A stretch of 60,890 bases of DNA from assembly GCA_019747705.1 (NCBI GenBank), contig JAIEQM010000030.1, positions 1 to 60,890 on the forward strand, given 5' to 3'. A program made the position numbers and the translations under genes. Below are positions 1 through 7,859 of the stretch, piece after piece; within the stretch, counting starts at the first letter, position 1, and each line of letters starts with the position of its first letter. The notes under the pieces are model-generated. The model saw only the letters and a program-made list of their open reading frames with translations, was not told the DNA's origin and did no database searches. Source of the stretch: Chitinophagaceae bacterium. GTDB lineage: Bacteria > Bacteroidota > Bacteroidia > Chitinophagales > Chitinophagaceae.

Positions 1-179
1 AATAAAACGTATTTATAACCAATGCCTGAACTTCGGCAGACTACGAGCTTGAATTTTTACCGGAGTATTGATTAAAAAAACTGTTTTTAAAATGGTCATA
101 AAAAACATACAAGACGAACATGCTTATTAAAATATGTTCTGTTATTTTTAAACCTCCAATTTTAAACAGATACAACATT

Positions 180-758
180 ATGAAATGGAAACTCTTATTG
201 CTCATGCAGCTATTCTTTTTTACACAACTTTCTGCACAGCGGCTAAAACTAAATCCCCAGGTTGAAGCGGATACGGTTTACGTTTGTTTGCAATTTGATA
301 CTGCTGCAGATTCTCAATTAAAGAGTTTGTTCAATGAACATTTTAAAAGCGCAATAAGCAGGTTTCAGCAATCAGCAAACAAGCTGGTTATTGTTACTGA
401 TGAAAGCGGAAATAATTCATTTATACATTTTAAAGCCGGAGCAACTGAATATAGTAAAAAGAAAGAAAGCGTGCGGGCAACAGCACTAAACGGCGCACTT
501 TTAGGAGCACATGTATTTATGATTACAAGATTTGGCTGGACGATTCCTGTTTTTTTCTTTTCAGGCCCGTCAACGTTTACACACTTTCGTGCCGATTTTA
601 GTAAAGATCTTCTAATGCCCGGCAATAAAAAAAGTGATTTTACCTTTAGCAGCGGCGCTTATTTTGCAGGCAAAGAACGACAGCAAAAAAGAAATGCAAA
701 AGAACTTGCACGTGTAGTTTACAGGCTGTTTAAAAAAATTGAACGGAAAAAAAGATGA
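180..758 (+). CDS. secreted protein of unknown function
   Basis: I do not recognise this 192-residue protein. It opens with a clear signal peptide (Lys, then a Leu/Phe-rich core, ending SAQ near residue 20), so it is probably exported to the periplasm or outer membrane. I chose the ATG at 180 because it places the signal peptide at the N-terminus; an upstream ATG at 120 would add 20 unlike residues. A hydrophobic stretch lies around residues 120-135 and the C-terminus is very basic (RKKR-type tail). No catalytic motif is evident. It stands alone, convergent with the next gene. Confidence 0.6.
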   Translation: MKWKLLLLMQLFFFTQLSAQRLKLNPQVEADTVYVCLQFDTAADSQLKSLFNEHFKSAISRFQQSANKLVIVTDESGNNSFIHFKAGATEYSKKKESVRATALNGALLGAHVFMITRFGWTIPVFFFSGPSTFTHFRADFSKDLLMPGNKKSDFTFSSGAYFAGKERQQKRNAKELARVVYRLFKKIERKKR

Positions 759-767
759 GTCCCCAGC

Positions 768-1889
768 TCAGGATTTCACCCAGTTCACTCCCCGCTCTTT
801 CAAATGCTGCATCATAAAATCAAAACAGGCTTTATCTTTTCCAATAAACTCCGGCGGAAATACTCCTTTTGCAGTAAACATGTTTTGATGCAGTAAATGC
901 ACTGCGGCCGTGCAGGTATAACCGGTAGTGCGTGCCATGGAAGATGTTTGTGTTGCTTCATCATATTCATCAAACAAATGATACTCCACACGGTGAACAT
1001 CTTTTCCAACATGACCTTCAACAATTACACGCATTACCGTTAATTCTTTTTCTGTTTCGCCCAGCTTCCATTGCTTTACTAAAATATGTGAGCTGAAATG
1101 TAAGGGTGAAATTTCTTTTCCATGAAAAGAAATAGGCTCTTCATTAAAGAAACCGGCTTCTTTTAATCCTGTTATCAACTGCGCATGACCCGGATAACGC
1201 ATGGTTTTTTCTTTCATATCCGGTATGTTGGGAAAGCTGAAAAGTAAACTTCTTAATCCATCAGTATTGAACGCTTCCAGTGTACCCACTTCATCAAACT
1301 GCAAATGCTCACAATCGCTCAATGCGGGTTTGATGATGATGTTGCCATTTTCTTTTAATCGTGCAGGGCGTATGTATTCCTGTATAACATCCACAGGTGA
1401 GAAAGGCGCTTTGTATTCAAATGGTTTGGTTCTTATTTTGGGCAGGCCACCTACATACGCTTCAAAATTGCTCACCTGCATTTCTTCATTATAGCGACCT
1501 AAAATTAAATTACTCATACCTGGTGCCACACCACAATCAACAATTGCTGTAACATTATTTTCAACCGCCAAATGATGCAGATGATGTGCATCTTCAGGAA
1601 AGAAAGAAATATCAATTACATTTTTACCACAGAGAATTACTTGTCTTAAAGTACTGAAGCCCATAAAGCCGGGCACGGCCATCACCACCAAATCAAAAGG
1701 CTTTAATAAATCTTCATACAAACTGTGTTTTTGTAAATCGGCTAACTGTGTATTAATGGTTGGGTTTTTTTGTTGCAGTAAATCAAGATGCTGCTGATGC
1801 ACATCAAAAGAAGTGACAGTAAAATGCCGGGCAAGGTCCAAAGCAATGGCCCGGCCCACCATACCTGCTCCGAGAACGGAAATGTTCAT
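768..1889 (-). CDS. saccharopine dehydrogenase family NAD(P)-dependent oxidoreductase
   Basis: The 373-residue protein begins with a Rossmann fold: beta strand, then GAGMVG at residues 7-12 for dinucleotide binding. The middle carries the family's conserved CGVAPGMSN segment, and the C-terminus has the TTGYTCTAAVHLL and GVFPPE segments typical of saccharopine dehydrogenase / lysine dehydrogenase-like enzymes. It is a cytoplasmic oxidoreductase that probably acts on a lysine- or aminoadipate-derived substrate, but the exact substrate cannot be told. I place the start at the ATG at 1889, directly before the Rossmann strand; the longer reading frame to 1994 adds residues with no family match. 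It diverges from the Fic gene at 2038, sharing about 150 bp of upstream DNA. Confidence 0.8.
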   Translation of the reverse strand: MNISVLGAGMVGRAIALDLARHFTVTSFDVHQQHLDLLQQKNPTINTQLADLQKHSLYEDLLKPFDLVVMAVPGFMGFSTLRQVILCGKNVIDISFFPEDAHHLHHLAVENNVTAIVDCGVAPGMSNLILGRYNEEMQVSNFEAYVGGLPKIRTKPFEYKAPFSPVDVIQEYIRPARLKENGNIIIKPALSDCEHLQFDEVGTLEAFNTDGLRSLLFSFPNIPDMKEKTMRYPGHAQLITGLKEAGFFNEEPISFHGKEISPLHFSSHILVKQWKLGETEKELTVMRVIVEGHVGKDVHRVEYHLFDEYDEATQTSSMARTTGYTCTAAVHLLHQNMFTAKGVFPPEFIGKDKACFDFMMQHLKERGVNWVKS

Positions 1890-2037
1890 GATACAATCGT
1901 TTGTGCAAAGGTGGGAAGAAAAGGGGAAGCGGTTTAAGGCAATTTGATGTTCCGGAATAACATTCGGCTCAAATATTTGACTTATTCGGCTCAATTCTTG
2001 TAATTTTGAGCTGAATTTGCAGAATTAAAGCGCTAAA

Positions 2038-3075
2038 ATGAGCCAAAAGTTTACAGATATCATTGAGTATGTATTGAACAACAAAGGATGTTCTTCGTCA
2101 GAAATATATACAGCATTTGCTAACAGCTACAGCCTGGCTACCATTAAAAGAATACTTAAGCAACTTGTGGCCGATGGGGTAATGGAAAAAACAGGGTCTG
2201 CAAAAAGCACCCGTTATTCTATTCCTGCATCCTACCAAGTTTTACAAACTGTAGATATAGCTGCCTATTATCAGAAAGATATTGATGAACGAAAAATAAA
2301 TAACAGCTTTAATTTTTCTTTAATGAGGAACATACTGCCTCAAATGAAAGTGTTTACTCAAAAAGAAATGGAATCTCTTGAGCAAATCCATGAAAGATTT
2401 ATCAAAAACAGCAGCCGCTTAAGCCAGTTTGAATATGGAAAGGAAATGGAACGGCTGGCAATTGACCTCAGTTGGAAATCATCACAGATAGAAGGGAATA
2501 CGTACTCATTATTGGAAACAGAGCAACTGTTGAAAGAGAAAAAAACAGCAGCAGGAAAAACAAAAGATGAAGCTACCATGCTGTTAAATCATAAACGTGC
2601 CATTGATTTTGTTACAGAGCAGCCTGATTATATGTATCCAATGAGTATATCAAAACTCGAAGACCTGCATAGTATTTTAATCAATGAACTGGCCATATCA
2701 AGAAACATCAGAACAAACCCGGTTGGTATTTCAGGAACCAATTATGTTCCCCTGTTTAATGAACATCAAATAAGAGAAGCGCTGCAGGATATGTGTGAGC
2801 TGGTTAATAATAAAGAAAATGTTTTTGAAAAAGCCATGCTTACTTTATTACTGATTTCTTATATACAGCCCTTTGTTGATGGCAATAAACGTACTGCAAG
2901 AATTGCCTGCAATGCCATTTTAATGCATTTTAAATATTGTCCGCTTTCCTTTCGTACAGTTGACAGTACAGATTATAAAAAAGCCATCCTCCTTTTTTAC
3001 GAAATCAACAACCTCTCCGCATTTAAAAAACTGTTTATGGAGCAGTATGAATTTGCAGTGAATACGTATTTCTGA
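2038..3075 (+). CDS. Fic family protein with winged-helix N-terminus and altered Fic motif
   Basis: This is a 345-residue Fic/DOC fold protein. Residues 1-65 look like a winged helix-turn-helix. Residues about 145-155 carry the class II inhibitory motif (S148, E152, G153, N154), which normally blocks ATP binding by the enzyme's own active site. The Fic motif near residue 277 reads QPFVDGNKR: Gln replaces the usual catalytic His, and the second Gly of GNGR is Lys. Family members normally transfer AMP or another nucleotide part to a target hydroxyl using that His. This one may be inactive, act differently or serve as a DNA-binding regulator. It is monocistronic and divergent from the dehydrogenase. 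A canonical Fic protein lies at 21013. Confidence 0.85.
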   Translation: MSQKFTDIIEYVLNNKGCSSSEIYTAFANSYSLATIKRILKQLVADGVMEKTGSAKSTRYSIPASYQVLQTVDIAAYYQKDIDERKINNSFNFSLMRNILPQMKVFTQKEMESLEQIHERFIKNSSRLSQFEYGKEMERLAIDLSWKSSQIEGNTYSLLETEQLLKEKKTAAGKTKDEATMLLNHKRAIDFVTEQPDYMYPMSISKLEDLHSILINELAISRNIRTNPVGISGTNYVPLFNEHQIREALQDMCELVNNKENVFEKAMLTLLLISYIQPFVDGNKRTARIACNAILMHFKYCPLSFRTVDSTDYKKAILLFYEINNLSAFKKLFMEQYEFAVNTYF

Positions 3076-3084
3076 AATGGGTTA

Positions 3085-3444
3085 TTACAACCGCTCTAAA
3101 TTTCTCACCGTTTTTTCATTCGCTGTATTTCCGGTATTAAGTGTTGTTGCCGGTTCAAACAACATGATGTGCACTTCTTCATTTGCAACAGGTTTGTGCT
3201 CCACCATATGCGGTACAATTAAAAACTCACCTTCATTTACCGTAACAATCTTATCACGGAAATGCATATCAAAGCTTCCTTTTACCACATAAAACAATTC
3301 ATCTTCTGTTTCGTGATGATGCCAAACAAATTCACCTTTCATTTTTACAAGCTTCACCTGCTGGCCGTTGAGTTCACCTGCAATTTTTGGTGAGGCGTAA
3401 TCAGAAAAGAGTGAAAACTTTTGAGTGAGGTTTACTTTGTTCAT
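3085..3444 (-). CDS. small cupin-domain protein
   Basis: The 119-residue protein is a single cupin beta-barrel. Metal-ligand candidates are visible: HHHE at residues 42-45 with Glu49 (motif 1), followed by EGEFLIVP and a His in the MVEHKP segment (motif 2). Such small stand-alone cupins bind a divalent metal; they range from isomerases to sugar- or mannose-phosphate-like cupins and the function here is unknown. It has no signal peptide, so it should be cytoplasmic. The gene is convergent with the Fic gene (9 bp gap) and divergent from the DUF433 antitoxin gene. Confidence 0.75.
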   Translation of the reverse strand: MNKVNLTQKFSLFSDYASPKIAGELNGQQVKLVKMKGEFVWHHHETEDELFYVVKGSFDMHFRDKIVTVNEGEFLIVPHMVEHKPVANEEVHIMLFEPATTLNTGNTANEKTVRNLERL

Positions 3445-3493
3445 AAATTAATTTTGACTGATGAATTAGAATTAAAAAATTAAATTTGTTGCA

Positions 3494-3730
3494 ATGAATG
3501 TTTTTCCGCACATAGAAGCCAATCCTGCTATTCTAGGAGGTAAGCCCTGTATTAAAGGTACAAGAATCAGCATTGAGTTTATACTTGATCTGCTTGTTTC
3601 AGGTGCAAATGTGCAACAGATTGCTGAAGCCTATCCTCAGTTATCGAAGATAGCAGTGGAAGAAGCCATACGCTATGCTTCTAAGTTTTCAAAAAATGAA
3701 ATTATTGCAGAAGTAAAATCTGTTGCCTGA
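3494..3730 (+). CDS. DUF433 family antitoxin
   Basis: The 78-residue protein matches DUF433: the N-terminal segment IEANPAILGGKPCIKGTRIS and the central helix-turn-helix-like LLVSGANVQQIAEAYPQLS are characteristic. DUF433 proteins usually form a type II toxin-antitoxin pair with a downstream DUF5615 PIN-like protein. Exactly this arrangement is present: its TGA overlaps the next ATG (TGATG at 3728-3732), implying translational coupling. The partner is broken (next feature), so this is an orphaned antitoxin. Confidence 0.8.
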   Translation: MNVFPHIEANPAILGGKPCIKGTRISIEFILDLLVSGANVQQIAEAYPQLSKIAVEEAIRYASKFSKNEIIAEVKSVA

Positions 3731-4000
3731 TGGATTTCTCTTCTTTTAAATTTCTTGCTGATGAAAATATTCATCCGTTATTAATTGTGTGGATGAAAGA
3801 AGCTGATTGTACTTACGCATGACAGTGATTTCGGCCAGATTATTTTTACAGGCCATTCATTAAAAACCGGAGTAATTTTTCTCAGACCCTGACATATTAA
3901 ATCTGATTTTCATCAATCAACTATTACTGCTATTGCAACATCACAACTGGAGTTGAACATTCCATTTATACTTGTGGCTGAAAAACAACCGACTCCATAA
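3730..4000 (+). pseudogene. broken DUF5615 (PIN-like) toxin partner of DUF433
   Basis: The first frame encodes MDFSSFKFLADENIHPLL and stops at the TGA near 3822. The family's central segment (ending in a LTHDSDFG motif) resumes in the +1 frame about 3805-3891, then an in-frame TGA follows FLRP, and the same frame continues to a TAA at 3998-4000. Compared with the family, roughly 20-25 residues between the N-terminal strand and the DSDFG motif are missing. The frameshift, internal deletion and nonsense codon together indicate genuine decay rather than a single sequencing error. Intact relatives are small putative PIN-fold RNases. Confidence 0.75.
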
Positions 4001-4019
4001 AATTAAGATTGCGGAGGCT

Positions 4020-4829
4020 TTAATTCCTTCCCTTAAAAGAATCCATACTTCTATGAAAACCAAAAATCTTTCCTGTTAAAAAATCCATCCAGCGTACCGG
4101 AAGAATGCCTTTAATAAACGGAACGGCATATACAATCCACGGCATGCGTACAAAAATTTTATTCTTCTTCACACCATTGATAATTGCTTTCGCTGCTTTC
4201 TGCGGACGAACAATGGGCACCATTGGTGAGCGTACACCTTCAAACATACCTGTGCTGATGTACGAAGGTGTAACAGTTGTTACATGCAGGTCTTTTGAAA
4301 TCTGTTCCAGTTCTACCCGCATACTTTCGCCCCACCCAATCACAGCATGTTTTGATGCGCAGTAAACAGAAAGTTTAGGGTTGGGAATTAATCCGGCTGC
4401 TGATGCAATGTTTACAATATGCCCGCTTTTCTTTTCAATCATGCCCGGTAAAAATTCCAAAGTCACATGCATGAGTGCATTGGTATTAATGCGCATGGTA
4501 AAATCAATATCTCTGTGTGTGAACTGATGAAAGTTTTTATTACCGCTGATAACACCTGCGTTGTTGAAAAGAATATCAACACCGCCCCATTTTTGTTTGA
4601 TGTCATTTGCAGCCATAATGATTTCATCCACATTACTCACATCCACATGATAAGTATGCACTTCACCAATGCTTTTAAATTCAGCAACGGTTTCTTCTGT
4701 TTTCTTGCGGTCAATATCCCATATAATTAAACGGGCTGCTTCTTCCTGTAAGCATAGCTTACCCATTAGCTTTCCAATACCTGAAGCTCCGCCGGTAATT
4801 AAAATGGTTTTGTTTTTGATTGAACTCAT
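4020..4829 (-). CDS. SDR family NAD(P)-dependent oxidoreductase
   Basis: This 269-residue protein is a classical short-chain dehydrogenase. It shows the cofactor motif TGGASGIGK at about residues 11-19, NNAG at about 89-92, catalytic Ser within NIASAAG, and the active-site YCASK (Tyr/Lys pair) near residue 157-161. The C-terminal third is hydrophobic and basic, as in membrane-associated SDRs that act on lipids or retinoid-like substrates. The specific substrate is unknown. It is transcribed alone on the minus strand, upstream of OsmC on the same strand, with a repeat between them. Confidence 0.85.
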   Translation of the reverse strand: MSSIKNKTILITGGASGIGKLMGKLCLQEEAARLIIWDIDRKKTEETVAEFKSIGEVHTYHVDVSNVDEIIMAANDIKQKWGGVDILFNNAGVISGNKNFHQFTHRDIDFTMRINTNALMHVTLEFLPGMIEKKSGHIVNIASAAGLIPNPKLSVYCASKHAVIGWGESMRVELEQISKDLHVTTVTPSYISTGMFEGVRSPMVPIVRPQKAAKAIINGVKKNKIFVRMPWIVYAVPFIKGILPVRWMDFLTGKIFGFHRSMDSFKGRN

Positions 4830-4852
4830 AGAGGCAGTAAGTTAAATAAAAT

Positions 4853-4910
4853 TGCCACAGCGCTCACAAAGCACGGTTTTCTTTTCTGTGCCTCTGTGTT
4901 TTCTGTGGCA
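4853..4910. repeat. intergenic inverted repeat (TGCCACAG ... CTGTGGCA)
   Basis: Eight-base arms TGCCACAG (4853-4860) and CTGTGGCA (4903-4910) bracket a sequence of degenerate TGTG/CACA blocks. A related run of CTGTG words occurs before recA near 26529-26555. It resembles the dispersed REP-like sequences common between genes of Bacteroidota. Confidence 0.5.
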
Positions 4911-4934
4911 CTAAACTCAGTGTTATGCCCGCAA

Positions 4935-5345
4935 TTACGCTAATGTTGCTTCGCTGCTGATAGCTGTATTCAACAATTTTGAAATAGGACAATTCGCTTC
5001 AGCATCTTTAACACACTCCTGGAATTTTGCATCATCAATACCGGGCACTGTTGCTTTTACAGTTAAATATGATTTGGTGATGGCGCCACTGTCTAATGTA
5101 ATTTCACATTTTGTTTCTATTGACGTGGGTGTAAAACCTGCAGCGCCCAAAACAAAACTCAGCTTCATGGTAAAACAACCTGCATGTGCGGCTGCTACCA
5201 GCTCTTCAGGGTTAGTGCCCACACCGTTTTCAAAACGGGAGAGGTAAGAGTATTGTGTTTGATTAAGTGTGGTGCTTTGTGTTGTGAGCTGACCACTGCC
5301 TTCTTTTCCGCTTCCGCTCCAAACGGCTGTTGCATTACGTACCAT
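4935..5345 (-). CDS. OsmC family peroxiredoxin
   Basis: The 136-residue protein matches the OsmC/OhrA family: VGTNPEELVAAAHAGCFTMK holds the first redox Cys, and the second lies in the EANCPISKLL segment near the C-terminus. Family members reduce organic hydroperoxides in the cytoplasm through this Cys pair. I take the ATG at 5345, where the conserved MVRNATAVW segment begins, rather than the upstream ATG at 5387, which would overlap the remnant upstream gene. It is downstream of the TMEM175 remnant on the same strand. Confidence 0.88.
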   Translation of the reverse strand: MVRNATAVWSGSGKEGSGQLTTQSTTLNQTQYSYLSRFENGVGTNPEELVAAAHAGCFTMKLSFVLGAAGFTPTSIETKCEITLDSGAITKSYLTVKATVPGIDDAKFQECVKDAEANCPISKLLNTAISSEATLA

Positions 5346-5401
5346 ATAGTTTATTTTTTGTTGATGCAAGTTAAGTGATGCCTGCAATACTGCAAGGTGA
5401 A

Positions 5402-6036
5402 CTATCGGTTATTTTCAGTTGATTCCACCGTCTTTGGCATAAACTACATGAGCGCTGCAAGAATAAAAATACCAATGGAAATTTTGGTGGAGAGAAAGCC
5501 GGCAAAAATGGAAATAAAGTAAAGCGATGCGCCAACCAAATTAAAACGGCTGTAAATTTTTTGAAAGAAGCAGGTGTGCCATCATGAAACAAATCTGCAT
5601 GGTCCTGCGCATACCAGCGCATCACTGTGAATGCAGACGAAGCCATGAACATAATAATTCCATAAAACATAGTGGCCTGTGGTAAATTGGGATGACTGCC
5701 CAAAAAAGCGGTGGGCAGCGGTATTAAACTCATCCAGAACAATAAATGAATATTCATCCACAGTAACGTTCGGTTGGTATGTTTTACCAGGTGTATAAAC
5801 GGGTGATGATTAATCCAGATGATGGCAATAACCACAAAGCTCATGATGTAGCTGAAAAGTTTGGGCAGCAGTTCCGTAAAAGCCTGCCATACTTCTTTGC
5901 CTGAAACGGTTGCAGCCAGTTCAGGAATTTTTATTTCCAGTATCATGAGTGTTATAATGATGGCAATTACACCATCGCTGAAAGCTTCCAGCCTGCTGGC
6001 GGGGAAGTAGCGTTCTTTAATTTTATTTTTCCTCAT
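5402..6036 (-). pseudogene. TMEM175-like (DUF1211) potassium channel, frameshifted
   Basis: The N-terminal 150 residues are a clear TMEM175/DUF1211 channel: RLEAFSDGVIAIIITLMILE is the selectivity-filter helix signature and further transmembrane helices follow. In the T-run at 5557-5562 (A-run on the coding strand) one base appears lost. In the +1 frame the family's C-terminus resumes with NLVGASLYFISIFAGFLS and runs through a last membrane helix, but a TAG at 5444-5446 interrupts it before the natural stop at 5402-5404. The apparent uninterrupted reading frame ending at 5371 has a nonsense tail. With one frameshift and one stop codon, this is likely a pseudogene. Confidence 0.78.
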
Positions 6037-6094
6037 GCTATAAATTTACTGAAACTCATAGCGAATAAACGTAACCCTATTATTTGTTTTTCAT

Positions 6095-6540
6095 TCAAAA
6101 TTTCTTAACCAGGTAAACCCCGGCAATCATCAATACCACACCAGCAATGCGCTGCCAGTTGATACTGTGCACAGGAGATTATAACAAACCCAACTGATCA
6201 ATAACAACAGCAGATAAAATTTGCCCCGGCAGCACCAGCACGGTTACATTTCCGATACCGAGCTTTGGTGCACAAATAACAATGAGCAGAATATAAATGC
6301 CACCCAATATGCCACCAAGATAACTCCATACCGGCGCTGCACCGAACTTTTGTAAAGAAGGAACAGCATGCTGCGATACAGTTATATAGATCAGCAGCCC
6401 AATGGCTGCAACAAAAAACACCGTTAAAGCAGAATAGTATGGGCTTTGCCCAACTGTGCATTCATGGCGCTTTGAAAAGGAATCATCATGCCGGCAAACA
6501 ATGAAAGAATGATCAATAATAATTGGTTACTCATTTTCAT
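6095..6540 (-). pseudogene. YdcZ/DUF606-type DMT transporter, degraded
   Basis: The start at 6540 encodes a membrane helix and the family segment AGMMIPFQSAMNAQLGKA, then the frame closes at a TAA near 6424-6426. The next helix (YSALTVFFVAAIGLLIY) continues in another frame, with a few family residues apparently missing at the junction. That frame runs through GNVTVLVLPGQILSAVVIDQ and hits a TAA at 6179-6181, beyond which the expected last helix (RIAGVVLMIAGVYLVKK) continues in frame to 6095. One frameshift and one nonsense codon indicate inactivation. Intact members are small inner-membrane transporters of unknown substrate. Its ATG overlaps the stop of the upstream gene (ATGA). Confidence 0.72.
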
Positions 6541-7312
6541 TTGTGTTTAATTTTAAGATTGTATGCTAAACCAAATGTGAGGATTTTATCTTCCTGTTTC
6601 ACATTTATTACCGTAACGTTTTCGTGTGTAAAGGTATAAAGTGCATTAAAGCTTAACCCTTTCCACACAGGAAAATCAGCACCAATATCAAATTGTGTGC
6701 GGTAGTTATTTTTATTGCTGAAGGCCGGTTGCCAGTAAGCATCATAATAAAAACGGAGTTTCCTGTTCAGTAAATAATTCCACCCGCCTGCAAACAGTGT
6801 TCCCCGCCACAGGTTTATTTTATTGCTGCCATTGTACTCACCATAATTAAAAGATGTTCCGTTAAACTTATTTGTTTCATACACAGCATTGGCAGAAAAT
6901 TTTATTACGTGATAAGTTTTGTTCAGCAACTGGAATGTAACACCGGCGCCTGCAAATAACCTTGTGTCAATCTTTCTTCTGTAGTTTGTTGAAATATATG
7001 CAATGCCAAATGGGTAAATTTTTTTCTGTGGTTTGTAGTAAAGGAAATTGCGGCTGAAGATATCGTTGTCTGCTTTTTTAGAGCCAAACTCCTGGTACAA
7101 ACTGTTGTTCTGTGATTTAAAAACAAAATTTTTTACCGGCGAATAAGAGAAATCTATTTTACTTCTGATGGCAAAGATGTTTACATTTCCCTGCTGGTAA
7201 TTCCCCTGAGGCTTGTTCTTAACTGAAACTTTACGGTATCGCTTTCATTGATCTGACTGAACGCATCAGCAGCAAGTATCATAAAGAAACCCAGAGTTAT
7301 ATATTTTATCAT
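6537..7312 (-). pseudogene. DUF481-like outer-membrane beta-barrel protein, frameshifted
   Basis: Starting at the ATG at 7312, a signal peptide ending ADAFSQ is followed by a short segment that runs out of frame at the G-run 7203-7206 (C-run on the plus strand), consistent with loss of one base. The rest, in the shifted frame to 6537, has alternating aromatic and polar beta-strands (for example FNALYTFTHENVTV) and ends like an outer-membrane barrel. The strand layout and the GNYQQGNVN start resemble DUF481 (YdiY-like) proteins; that assignment is moderate. It was probably co-translated with the transporter remnant downstream. Confidence 0.65.
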
Positions 7313-7373
7313 TTTTCAGCTTTTAGAAAGGGTTCTTATTGTTTATTTTTAAAGCAACCAAAACGTATATACC

Positions 7374-7787
7374 ATGTTAACAAAAAAGCTTCTCAGCGAA
7401 TTAGAGTACAAAATCACCGGCGCTTGTATAGAAGTACACAAACATTTAGGCCCCGGGCTGCTTGAAAGTGTTTATCACAAATGTTTGATGAAAGAACTGG
7501 AGGACAGGAATCTTCGGTTTTCATCGGAACAAATGGTTGCAGTTTCATATAAAGGCTTGTTGCTTGATACAGAACTACGGCTTGATTTGCATGTTGAAAA
7601 TTGCATTGCAGTTGAATTAAAAGCAGTTAAAGAGTGGGAACCTGTATTTGATGCCCAGCTCTTAACTTATATGAAACTGCTGGAAGCGCCCAAAGGATTG
7701 CTTTTTAACTTCAACTGTGTGAACATTGTTCAACACGGTAAAAAGTCTTTTGTAAACGAGTTTTATCAATTACTGCCGGATGAATAG
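7374..7787 (+). CDS. GxxExxY protein
   Basis: The 137-residue protein has the defining GxxExxY motif (GLLESVY, near residues 28-34), within the conserved GPGLLESVYHKCL segment, plus the later VELKAV motif. The family resembles PD-(D/E)XK nuclease folds (E...ELK) but no activity is firmly established as far as I know. It is encoded alone between the decayed island and a palindromic repeat. Confidence 0.85.
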   Translation: MLTKKLLSELEYKITGACIEVHKHLGPGLLESVYHKCLMKELEDRNLRFSSEQMVAVSYKGLLLDTELRLDLHVENCIAVELKAVKEWEPVFDAQLLTYMKLLEAPKGLLFNFNCVNIVQHGKKSFVNEFYQLLPDE

Positions 7788-7796
7788 GAGTTTAAT

Positions 7797-7851
7797 AACC
7801 ACCTTAGATACTTTAGAACACCTTAGGTGAACTCAGATGTCTAAGGTGGTT
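7797..7851. repeat. palindromic intergenic repeat with CCTTAG units
   Basis: Twelve-base perfect arms AACCACCTTAGA (7797-7808) and TCTAAGGTGGTT (7840-7851) enclose a third palindromic unit CACCTTAGGTG. It sits between two convergent genes and could act as a bidirectional terminator, but the internal copies suggest a dispersed repeat. Confidence 0.6.
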
Positions 7852-7859
7852 AATTTTCT

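Noticed and set aside
1..179. Partial gene at the left edge
   Set aside because: No frame runs through without stops long enough, and I recognise nothing in it.
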